Assembly (NCBI GenBank): GCA_949752745.1
Contig: OX457025.1
Coordinates: 46,049,601-46,113,600, forward strand
Direction: 5' to 3'
From: Protula sp. h YS-2021
Taxonomy: Eukaryota > Annelida > Polychaeta > Sabellida > Serpulidae
DNA length: 64,000 bases
The translations under genes were made by a program, and so were the position numbers. This document shows positions 1-6,099 of the stretch, piece by piece; position 1 is the first letter of the stretch; the number at the start of each line of letters is the position of its first letter. The notes below the pieces were generated by a model. It was not told the DNA's origin. It saw nothing but the letters and a program-made list of their open reading frames with translations, and made no database searches.

Positions 1-131
1 TTTTCACGAGTTCGTTTCCCACGTAAAAGTTTATTCACTTTCGTTTTGATTTCAACATCTTTTCCCTTCTTTTCTAACAACATTTTATATTCATATTCAG
101 GAATGAGAACCATTTTCAAAGTATGTTTCAT
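1..131 (-). CDS. Partial Polinton/adintovirus-type small structural-like protein (N-terminus only)
   Basis: The first 43 codons of a minus-strand gene that runs off the left edge. It begins MKHTLKMVLIPEYEYKMLLE and continues with a lysine-rich stretch. A start of the type MVLIPxxEYxxLL is, from memory of the group, common in the short gene that follows the pX/core-like gene in Polintons and adintoviruses; its function is not established. The ATG (131-129) overlaps the TGA of the pX-like gene (130-128) as ATGA, which fits coupled translation and supports this start. The true start could be the internal Met (MVLIP). The remainder lies outside the window. Confidence 0.5.
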   Translation of the reverse strand, partial: MKHTLKMVLIPEYEYKMLLEKKGKDVEIKTKVNKLLRGKRTRE

Positions 132-454
132 TTTAACAGCAACTGAGCTAACAAGGGTAATGCAAATTTAGCAATAGCTCCAATAAATCCTCCTTTCTGA
201 TTAACCAACTTCTTTTTTCTTCGAAGTGATATCTTCTTATTTGCCAGTGTACGTAGGGTATGACGTTCACGCTTGAATAACTTATACCTTTTTGAGCTTA
301 AGGGTAAATGTCCTCGCAATATATTCAAACAAATTTCAAACAAGCTAGTTAATTCCTCCTTAGTAGCTTGTTGTAGTAAGGATTTACGTCGTTTAGGCCC
401 GCTGCGTGCAAGCAAGTGAAGGAAAGGTTGATTCGCTTGAATACGTTTAGACAT
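128..454 (-). CDS. Basic pX/core-like virion protein of a Polinton/adintovirus
   Basis: A 108-residue protein, strongly basic in its N-terminal two thirds and hydrophobic at its C-terminus. The visible pattern is a KRRKSLLQQA segment, a central helix with ILRGHLPLS, an arginine/lysine-rich stretch (about 60-85), then NQKGGF and a hydrophobic tail (IAKFALPLLAQLLL). This arrangement is typical of the small pX/condensing-protein-like gene next to the ATPase in Polinton and adintovirus genomes, thought by analogy with adenovirus core peptides to bind DNA or membranes. The start is an ATG at 454 that overlaps the end of the ATPase gene by 8 bases. The family call rests on pattern and gene order, not on a search. 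Confidence 0.65.
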   Translation of the reverse strand: MSKRIQANQPFLHLLARSGPKRRKSLLQQATKEELTSLFEICLNILRGHLPLSSKRYKLFKRERHTLRTLANKKISLRRKKKLVNQKGGFIGAIAKFALPLLAQLLLK

Positions 455-1106
455 CTTGGCTGCGAATGGTTAAGTGACTTGGTTCTTGTTCATACGCCAC
501 CTTATCAACATATACGTAATGTGTATCTTTTGGTAAAATGCCTGTACGAATACGTAGTTGATCATTTGTCTTCGGCTTCAAATCAATGAATAAATAGCCG
601 TGAGGTTTGCTGGTAGCATCTTGATAGGCTTCTATGAGAAATTGAGATTTTCCAGGATACATTTGTCGCGCTAATGTACTTATTTGTTGACTGTCTCTAG
701 GATTTTTAAACAGAATGATGTAATGTGTATTCAAACTAATATTACGCATTTCTCTACCATGATGAAACAAATTATGCACAATAAAAATAATGCTTAGATT
801 TTGATGACTGCTGCCAACACTAAATAGACGTGTCATGCGTTCATCACTATGACATTTGGTCATTAAGTCATCAATGATGAGTAAGTTTGGTTTTTTCGGG
901 TTAAAACGCTCTTCAATGTTATCTGGAATGCCTTGGTAAAATACCACACCTTTCATTCCCTTATACAAAGGCTGATCTGCTGCATAGAGCCATAAAATTG
1001 TTTTTGGAGAGGGTTTAATTAACTTTTGTTCTAGAATTTCTCTAACTAGAGAAGTTTTACCACTGCCTGTAGGTCCAGAGACCAAACACGTGAATGGATG
1101 CTTCAT
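447..1106 (-). CDS. FtsK/HerA-type genome-packaging ATPase (Polinton/adintovirus)
   Basis: A 219-residue P-loop ATPase expected to drive DNA into capsids. Walker A is GPTGSGKTS at residues 11-19, Walker B is LLIIDD at 75-80, and a sensor-like segment IIFIVHNLFHHGREMR lies at 106-121. Next comes NTHYIILFKNPRD at 126-138, and a GYLFIDL strand near the end (170-176). This order is characteristic of Polinton/adintovirus packaging ATPases, which are related to poxvirus A32. An open frame continues upstream to a TTG, but the first ATG (1106-1104) overlaps the integrase TGA (1105-1103) as ATGA, so that start was chosen. The length is normal for the family and no break is seen. It follows the integrase gene, probably on the same transcript. 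Confidence 0.85.
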   Translation of the reverse strand: MKHPFTCLVSGPTGSGKTSLVREILEQKLIKPSPKTILWLYAADQPLYKGMKGVVFYQGIPDNIEERFNPKKPNLLIIDDLMTKCHSDERMTRLFSVGSSHQNLSIIFIVHNLFHHGREMRNISLNTHYIILFKNPRDSQQISTLARQMYPGKSQFLIEAYQDATSKPHGYLFIDLKPKTNDQLRIRTGILPKDTHYVYVDKVAYEQEPSHLTIRSQDV

Positions 1107-2206
1107 TTTCGAATATCTGTTTCTTTCACCCAACTGTTAAACTTCTTTGGCCAACCTAACCACTTCACAAATAATTCTTTAACACCTCGTCTTTTTCGTG
1201 TTTTCAAGACCTTTTCAATTCTGTAGACTGATTCAATATCTTTTGTCACTTTCTGCAGTTCTTCTTCATAAAAATGTCCGTCAATATCTTCATCCAAAAA
1301 GTCTTTCACACGATACAAGTGTATTCCTTGCTTCTTACAACGATGTGTGATAATGAACACTTCTTGCGTCCACTTTATATGATAATCCCGTTGAAATACA
1401 TATTTCATGTGAGAAATGCGAACCTGATCACCAATTTTAAATTTGTAGGGTTTTTTCTTCTTCTTTGGTTTTAATTTCAATTTGTCTACATACATATACT
1501 TCCACACTTTCGATTCTATGTCTTTACGAATATCTGCAGGAGCATACTTATTAGGGAGGGAGCCATGAGGTCTATGGTTATAATTATACACTAAGTCTGG
1601 AAGGATGTCCATATATCGATACGTTTGATTATGAAGGAAATATCGATACATCATTCCCTTTAGAGTACGAATGATTCTCTCAGCAAAGTTGGCTTTGGTT
1701 TCATTCTTTGTCGTATAGGCATGTATTCCCTCCTTCTTCAAAAATGCTTTTACCCATCTGTTTTTAAATTCAGTTCCTTTATCTGACCTTAGAGTTCGTG
1801 GTCTTCGTTGTGTTTCATGAAAAATCTTTTGAAAGGCTTCTATGACGCTGGTATGTGATTTATTAGGCATTGGCTGCACCCACAAATATTTGGAAAACAC
1901 ATCAATGACAACTAATAAAAAGTGGGTGTCATCATTATAGGAAGCTATGTTTCCCATGTCAGCTAAATCAATATCCCACATGTCATCAATTCCACGTGTA
2001 ATGACACGTTGCCTTTTAAACCTGTATTTTACAGGTTGTAGTAAACTGAAGGCATCTTGATCCTGTAACCATTTCTTCACTTGTGAATGAGTGACTGGTT
2101 GATCATGTTTTTTTAATATGTGATATAGTTTGTAAGGACCAGCAAATGCCCCGGGTTGACCAGGTTTAAAGTAAATATTGGTTAAGTAGTCTTTCCACGT
2201 CGACAT
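1103..2206 (-). CDS. Polinton/adintovirus integrase with C-terminal chromodomain
   Basis: A 367-residue retroviral-type (rve) integrase, expected to join element ends to host DNA. The N-terminus (about 12-70) carries a PGxFxGPxxLY motif and a PVKYRFKRQRV stretch usual in Polinton integrases. The catalytic core has D80 (MWDID), D142 (RSDKGTEF) and E176 (KANFAERIIRTLKG), with 33 residues between the second D and the E. The C-terminus (about 328-367) is a chromodomain: YRIEKVLKTRKRRGVKELFV, then KWLGW and NSWV, which in relatives may direct insertion to certain chromatin. All catalytic residues are present and the frame is unbroken, so the copy may be young. It has an ATG start and ends in an ATGA overlap with the ATPase gene. 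A palindromic TATA-like box lies about 105 bases upstream. Confidence 0.9.
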   Translation of the reverse strand: MSTWKDYLTNIYFKPGQPGAFAGPYKLYHILKKHDQPVTHSQVKKWLQDQDAFSLLQPVKYRFKRQRVITRGIDDMWDIDLADMGNIASYNDDTHFLLVVIDVFSKYLWVQPMPNKSHTSVIEAFQKIFHETQRRPRTLRSDKGTEFKNRWVKAFLKKEGIHAYTTKNETKANFAERIIRTLKGMMYRYFLHNQTYRYMDILPDLVYNYNHRPHGSLPNKYAPADIRKDIESKVWKYMYVDKLKLKPKKKKKPYKFKIGDQVRISHMKYVFQRDYHIKWTQEVFIITHRCKKQGIHLYRVKDFLDEDIDGHFYEEELQKVTKDIESVYRIEKVLKTRKRRGVKELFVKWLGWPKKFNSWVKETDIRK

Positions 2207-2235
2207 GTTAACAATAAATGATCAACACTTGTTAA

Positions 2236-2345
2236 CATATCTTGCATTTTATTTTATCAACATATCTTGCATTTATCAACACATCTTAAATTTTATCAAC
2301 ATATCTTAAATTTTATAAAAGCTCAATCAACATATCTTACAAATC
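2236..2345 (-). promoter_or_regulatory. Integrase upstream region: short tandem repeat with TATA-like box
   Basis: Between the integrase start and the next gene lie about five copies of a roughly 23-base AT-rich repeat built around ATCAACATATCTT. It contains the palindrome TTTTATAAAA at 2311-2320, a good TATA candidate for minus-strand transcription of the integrase-ATPase-pX series. A minus-strand AATAAA near 2249 could serve as a poly(A) signal for the genes upstream. The roles are inferred from position. Confidence 0.4.
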
Positions 2346-2669
2346 AAGTATTGATACAATGGTGTGAATAATTGGAGTCCATTGATCTTCAATGAACATT
2401 AACCAACAACTTAATTCATCAAATGTGATAGCATCTACACCATATTTTTCACAGCGTTGATTTGCATTATCTAACACTTTATCTAAATGAATGTAATATT
2501 TAGCTTCATTCCAATATGTATAGACACATGCAGAATGACAAGTATGTTCTGAACACTCTTCATTTTGACAATCAGGACATACTAAACATGCAAACTTTTT
2601 TACAGCTAATAACATTTCTTCACAATATGTCTTTTGCACAATATATTGTCTCAATGTAATGTCTGTCAT
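2337..2669 (-). CDS. Small cysteine-rich protein of unknown function (Polinton accessory gene)
   Basis: A 110-residue protein that I do not recognise. A compact cysteine/histidine cluster (C28, C31, C34, C39, H42, C44, H45, C48) suggests bound zinc. It is followed by an acidic, tryptophan-containing helical half with a hydrophobic end. An upstream GTG keeps the frame open, but the first ATG (2669-2667) overlaps the TAA of the preceding gene as TAATG, so that ATG was taken as the start. The tight overlap suggests the two proteins are made together and may act together. The protein could be a viral-type regulator; nothing in the sequence decides this. Confidence 0.55.
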   Translation of the reverse strand: MTDITLRQYIVQKTYCEEMLLAVKKFACLVCPDCQNEECSEHTCHSACVYTYWNEAKYYIHLDKVLDNANQRCEKYGVDAITFDELSCWLMFIEDQWTPIIHTIVSILDL

Positions 2670-2956
2670 TATACTGCAATGTAGATTAACCACTCTCTCA
2701 CTTCATCAAACAGTCTTGGATCATATCGAGCGAAGTGATATGCTGCTTCCACATCAAACTCCTCAGCTCCGTCAATGTTTGAAAACATACACTCTTTGAT
2801 GAAATCCTCACGTAAGTTTGGTACACTTAACGTGGAATGCGCAAGTTCCCAATAAATGTCAAAGTGTTGCAGTTGTTGTTGAATAGATCCAAAACGCGCC
2901 AGTTCACTTATCATGTAGTCCACATACTTGTCCTTGAAACACGTTTCTACATCCAT
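2669..2956 (-). CDS. Small acidic helical protein of unknown function (Polinton accessory gene)
   Basis: A 95-residue protein, predominantly helical by eye, with several aromatic residues (FDIYWELAH, AAYHFARYDPRLFDEVREWL) and a net negative charge. I do not recognise a family. Its ATG at 2956 lies 64 bases after the stop of the PC4-like gene. Its TAA shares a base with the ATG of the cysteine-rich gene. It could be another small helical-bundle protein like the CARD-like pair next door, but that is only a suggestion. The coding call rests on the packed context and the overlap. Confidence 0.5.
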   Translation of the reverse strand: MDVETCFKDKYVDYMISELARFGSIQQQLQHFDIYWELAHSTLSVPNLREDFIKECMFSNIDGAEEFDVEAAYHFARYDPRLFDEVREWLIYIAV

Positions 2957-3020
2957 CTTTCACATATCCATATAACACGTCTGCACACTTTGACGGTTGG
3001 CAAACAAATGACTCTCAGTC

Positions 3021-3641
3021 TTACTCCGCAGAAACAGTTAGTGAGCCGCACTTGTTGCAGAAGTTGTCTGGTTCACACAACTTGCAATTGTACTTGTGGC
3101 AGTGACAATCATAATCCTCAGCATATCCGTAAGCACCACAATATTCACAGGTAAGTCCAAGTTGATTTTGCACATCCATATTCTCCAATTGAACTTCAGC
3201 CAGTCTTTTCTTGGATAGCTTTGACACTTTCATCCGATTGTCCTTTTGTAGCTTAACAGCAGTTTTCTTCCCATGACATTCCGTACATGGCAATAAGGTT
3301 GAGGTTATGCTATGGATTTCCTGAAGCAATGTCCCCCATTCACCATCATTCATGTTGATGTAAAACTTGTATTCTTTCCCTTCAAACAGTGATGCTTGCA
3401 CAAAACTCACATAGCGCATGTCCAAGTATGAAATGACTTCAAGCCATTTCGTTTGCGTTAAGTACAGTTTGAAGCCAATGTCACGTAATCTTGTCAAGTT
3501 CTGACACACAATCTTCCACAAGGATGGTGATAAAGCAAGCCATCTCTCTCCACGTTTGATTCGAAGAAATAATCCAAATTGTCCATGCTCCACAGTAATT
3601 GTTAAGTTTGCACTAATTTTAAAGCTGCTTGTCTTCTCCAT
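3021..3641 (-). CDS. Protein with two PC4-like segments and a C-terminal zinc-binding-like tail
   Basis: A 206-residue protein. Residues 7-50 (KISANLTITVEHG, GLFLRIKRGERWLALSPSLW) read as beta strands, then an L-S-x-x-x-W turn and a helix, the order seen in the single-strand-DNA-binding domain of coactivator PC4. Residues 72-115 (YLDMRYVSFVQA, KEYKFYINMNDGEWGTLL) repeat that order. The C-terminus is rich in CxxC pairs (119/122, 165/168, 186/189, 195/198) with extra C179, H180, C181 and H182, suggesting one or two zinc sites. A role in transcription or replication of the element is plausible. The open frame extends to a GTG, but the first ATG is at 3641 and lies 40 bases after a TATA box. The domain call is pattern-based. 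Confidence 0.6.
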   Translation of the reverse strand: MEKTSSFKISANLTITVEHGQFGLFLRIKRGERWLALSPSLWKIVCQNLTRLRDIGFKLYLTQTKWLEVISYLDMRYVSFVQASLFEGKEYKFYINMNDGEWGTLLQEIHSITSTLLPCTECHGKKTAVKLQKDNRMKVSKLSKKRLAEVQLENMDVQNQLGLTCEYCGAYGYAEDYDCHCHKYNCKLCEPDNFCNKCGSLTVSAE

Positions 3642-3680
3642 GGCTGCGCGTCGAATGATGACTGCACTTGACACCTCACT

Positions 3681-3689
3681 CCTTTTATA
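3681..3689 (-). promoter_or_regulatory. TATA box of the PC4-like gene
   Basis: TATAAAAGG on the minus strand, with the ATG about 40 bases downstream. It falls at the very end of the previous gene (stop at 3696), so transcription would start in the short spacer. An almost identical box sits at the same distance before the acidic gene. Confidence 0.55.
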
Positions 3690-3695
3690 TGGACA

Positions 3696-4061
3696 TTACA
3701 TGTATGTTTTCATGAGATGTTTGCAAAATCGCGGAGTGATCTCGTTGAAACCATCCAGAAAGGCTGTTGGTAAACCGTCTGTTAGAGATTGTCTCATGAC
3801 GATCACTAAAAAATCTCCTCGTTTGCGACTTCCAATTATCCATTGGAAGAGCATTGACATGGTGAAATATCCTTTTTCATAGAGGTAGGCCATCATCTCG
3901 TACACCTTAATACGTTCTTCAAGGTACTTGAAGCCATGTAGCATAACCTTTGCACATTTGGAATCGCGATCCTCGTCAACACACTTTGGCGCCGGTAGAC
4001 ATAATGTCTTAAAAAGTTCCTCATGAAGACTTCTAATAAGTTGAACGAAACGTCGGGTCAT
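3696..4061 (-). CDS. CARD-like (death-fold) small protein
   Basis: A 121-residue protein. Residues 40-120 follow the helix order of caspase-recruitment domains: LEERIKVYEMMAYLYEKGYF (helices 1-2 and the L..L.ekG turn), then FQWIIGSRKRGDFLVIVM (helices 3-4 with the basic I..s.kR.d motif), then SLTDGLPTAFLDGFNEI and a final helix, PRFCKHLMKT, which match the G..aF..F...L pattern of helices 5-6. CARDs join apoptosis and innate-immunity adaptors, so a virus-like element carrying one could interfere with host caspase or inflammasome-type signalling. It has an ATG start at 4061. It lies directly after another gene with a CARD-like end, which suggests duplication. No search was possible; a different six-helix protein remains the alternative. 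Confidence 0.6.
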   Translation of the reverse strand: MTRRFVQLIRSLHEELFKTLCLPAPKCVDEDRDSKCAKVMLHGFKYLEERIKVYEMMAYLYEKGYFTMSMLFQWIIGSRKRGDFLVIVMRQSLTDGLPTAFLDGFNEITPRFCKHLMKTYM

Positions 4062-4106
4062 GGCTTCGGAGAACTGTGGCTCTGACGCGGGAACATGCTC
4101 TATGTT

Positions 4107-4763
4107 TCATTCTTCTAGCATGTAGATAAGCTGAATGACAGTGTTCACTTCTTCCGTTAGGTATATGTATGTGTGTTGGTCGAAAAAGCCTTCTTCACAT
4201 AAGCACCATAAAATGTTGCAATCTATCAGAGGAATCACTGCTTGAAAGTTCCGTTTCAACAGCGTGACGTCTTCTTCAGTAACAGGAATACTTTTGCTCA
4301 ATTCGAATTTAGATTTGAGCTGCTTTTCATCGTCGTCGCTGTCGTCATTGTCGTCATTGTCGCCATTGTCGTCATCGTCGTCGTCACCGTCGTCATCGCT
4401 TGACATGACCACTTCTTCCTCCTCAAGATGCTCTAGATGAGCCTGTAACTTTGTACTAAGTGGTTTGGCGCTACCATTTACAAGCGCATTGGCAACCCAG
4501 AACGGGTAGTCAGATCCCTCGGGATCGGGCATTGCTTGCTGTACTGGCTGTACTTCTTCAGGCCTAGTTTGCTGTACTGTAGACACGGCTGACGGAGCCC
4601 CTAATGCTTCCTCCAAGGCTTTTTCAGCTTCTGTTAGTGTACTTAGGAAGGCAGCAGTCTCCTCTGCAGTTAAAACTGCATCTGTAAAAGCCATTGTTTC
4701 ATTGCTAAAAAGGCTATCGATTTCCATGTTGTTAGCCGTTGCTGCGTTTCGAGACGTCTCCAT
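4107..4763 (-). CDS. Acidic protein with C-terminal partial CARD-like region
   Basis: A 218-residue protein and the first gene of the minus-strand set. Residues 1-60 are Ala/Glu/Thr-rich helices, 61-82 are Pro/Gln-rich, and 121-146 form an almost pure Asp tract with Ser, Gly and Asn. Residues 161-218 (DVTLLKRNFQAVIPLI, CNILWCLCEEGFFD, LTEEVNTVIQLIYMLEE) resemble CARD helices 1-5 and stop before helix 6. An open frame runs to a TTG, but the ATG at 4763 has A at -3 and G at +4 and lies 42 bases after a TATA box. Acidic tracts are common in transcription-associated and histone-binding viral proteins. Its first position behind a strong promoter suggests early expression. The function is unproven. 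Confidence 0.6.
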   Translation of the reverse strand: METSRNAATANNMEIDSLFSNETMAFTDAVLTAEETAAFLSTLTEAEKALEEALGAPSAVSTVQQTRPEEVQPVQQAMPDPEGSDYPFWVANALVNGSAKPLSTKLQAHLEHLEEEEVVMSSDDDGDDDDDDNGDNDDNDDSDDDEKQLKSKFELSKSIPVTEEDVTLLKRNFQAVIPLIDCNILWCLCEEGFFDQHTYIYLTEEVNTVIQLIYMLEE

Positions 4764-4804
4764 GATGGTTTGGCAATGCAATGATTAGAGTGGTGTCAAC
4801 CCGA

Positions 4805-4814
4805 CCTTTTTATA
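4805..4814 (-). promoter_or_regulatory. TATA box of the acidic/CARD-like gene
   Basis: TATAAAAAGG on the minus strand, 42 bases before the chosen ATG. Together with the poly-G repeats it lies in the spacer between the two divergent genes. Confidence 0.6.
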
Positions 4815-4854
4815 CTACTGACGGTGAGCCGTGAGCCAGCGGCGTAAAAAGTAG

Positions 4855-4966
4855 CCGGGAGGGGGGGGGGGCTCACTAGGTAGCTGGGCCGGGGGGGGGG
4901 CTCACTAGGTAGCTGGGCCGGGGGGGGGGGCTCACTAGGTAGCTGGGCCGGGGGGGGGGGGGGGTC
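4855..4966. repeat. Three copies of a ~30-base repeat with poly-G runs in the divergent promoter
   Basis: CTCACTAGGTAGCTGGGCC followed by ten or more G occurs at 4872, 4901 and 4931, giving a period of 29-30 bases. The G runs could form G-quadruplexes. The unit is closely related to the G-run repeats at 8,130-8,255. It lies between the minus-strand TATA box and the plus-strand gene, so it may act as a shared promoter element; run lengths may be misassembled. Confidence 0.75.
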
Positions 4967-5044
4967 CTCGCTTCAGGTCGACTGGCCAGGGGCAGTCAGT
5001 CAGTCTGCTTTGAACCTTTGAAGCGAACACATCGAAATTTAATC

Positions 5045-5968
5045 ATGCAGTACAAGGACGAGTTTTTCTCGGATGAGCTTCGGGGTCGCTACTTTCTATC
5101 AGCGAAGGATGTCAACCTCTGGGAGGAGATTTTTATTGAGTACCAGACCTTTCTGTTTCGAAAGTGGAGGGATTTCCTTAGGAACAGACCGGAGGAACAG
5201 TTCAACCGGTTTGGCAGGGCGGCGGAGGAGAGCCATAAGCGACTACGCCATCGTTCGCCGTCCAGGGACCTGCCGCCCTGCCAGGAAGTGACCAGAGTGA
5301 CCAGAGTGACCGCGACAACGATGACAGAGACTCCTCCAGCCAGAGTGATCGCAGCAACGATGACAGAGACTCCTCCTGCCAGAGCGACTCCTGTCAAAGT
5401 CGCTGCGTCAACGATGACGACCCCGTTGAAAGTGAATCAAAAGGAAGCTGATGTGACTGTCCGGAAGGTGCTGGCGGCACCAAGCGCTACCGTTACAAGA
5501 CCGGACAGTCCGCCACCAGCTCCTGACGATGAGCTTACAATCGCTGTCGCCAGTATTTCGGATACAGTCAGCCTCATACAGTCACCTTCAAACACTGACC
5601 GCAACAACGAACCTGCTCAGATGAAAGTGGAAGATGTCTCTAGAAAAGAGTCAGATTTCCAGGAGGTCATGCAAATCTTGGGCTCTTTGGATAATGTTAA
5701 ATATTGTGAATTCTGCCATTTTGGCTATCCGGTAGAATATTCAATGAGAATGCATGAGCAGCAATGCCCGGAGGCTTTGAAGTCCCAATATTATTTTTGT
5801 AGTGTCCAGGGCAAAGGATTCACCTCGAGCAGGTCCGCGGTTGCAGCGCATAAGAGGAAGTGTGGCTGTGGCGAGGTTGGTGGCGGCAGCGGTGCCAGCG
5901 GTGGCGTCAGCGGCGGCGCCAGTGGCGGCGACAGGAGAACCGATGGCGGGAGGCAGCAACAGCGGTAG
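5045..5968 (+). CDS. Divergent zinc-finger-like protein of unknown function
   Basis: A 307-residue protein and the only plus-strand gene of the element. Residues 1-75 form a charged, tryptophan-containing helical domain (NLWEEIFIEYQTFLFRKWRDF). Residues 80-165 are low-complexity Thr/Pro/Ala with a repeated TMTETPPAR. Residues 221-241 form a C-x2-C-x12-H-x3-C finger and 252-273 a degenerate second finger (FCSVQGKGFTSSRSAVAAHK) that lacks its second cysteine. The tail is Gly/Ser-rich with Arg. The start is the first ATG; the frame extends 9 codons further to a TTG. It diverges from the acidic gene across a 281-base spacer and is followed after 53 bases by a perfect stem-loop. It resembles a viral-type regulator, but no family is recognised. 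The middle region is also open in another frame. Confidence 0.55.
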   Translation: MQYKDEFFSDELRGRYFLSAKDVNLWEEIFIEYQTFLFRKWRDFLRNRPEEQFNRFGRAAEESHKRLRHRSPSRDLPPCQEVTRVTRVTATTMTETPPARVIAATMTETPPARATPVKVAASTMTTPLKVNQKEADVTVRKVLAAPSATVTRPDSPPPAPDDELTIAVASISDTVSLIQSPSNTDRNNEPAQMKVEDVSRKESDFQEVMQILGSLDNVKYCEFCHFGYPVEYSMRMHEQQCPEALKSQYYFCSVQGKGFTSSRSAVAAHKRKCGCGEVGGGSGASGGVSGGASGGDRRTDGGRQQQR

Positions 5969-6020
5969 GAGAACTGATGACAAGAGGCAGTGACCAGGAC
6001 CAGACTACGGAAATCCCTCC

Positions 6021-6042
6021 AGGGCCGCTTTTTAGCGGCCCT
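6021..6042 (+). terminator. Perfect 9-bp stem-loop after the zinc-finger-like gene
   Basis: AGGGCCGCT, a TTTT loop, then AGCGGCCCT, 53 bases after the stop codon. It lies where a 3' end signal would be expected. No AATAAA is seen close by. A role in 3' processing is inferred only from its position. Confidence 0.35.
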
Positions 6043-6099
6043 CCCATTATTACGAAATGAAACGCTTCATCAGACAATCTTAGTATGAATGAGAGTGTG

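Noticed and set aside
1107..1133. Longer N-terminus of the packaging ATPase (TTG start)
   Set aside because: Not an ATG; the ATG at 1106 forms an ATGA overlap with the integrase stop and gives the usual short lead to the P-loop.
4107..4763. Retinoblastoma-binding LxCxE motif in the accessory proteins
   Set aside because: LWCLCEE and LTCEYC come close, but none has the required L-x-C-x-E spacing.
4764..4781. Longer N-terminus of the acidic protein (TTG start)
   Set aside because: The codon is TTG; an ATG in strong context lies 18 bases downstream at the expected distance from the TATA box.
5741..6060. Ala/Arg-rich frames on either strand
   Set aside because: Shadows of the zinc-finger-like gene's GC-rich 3' part.
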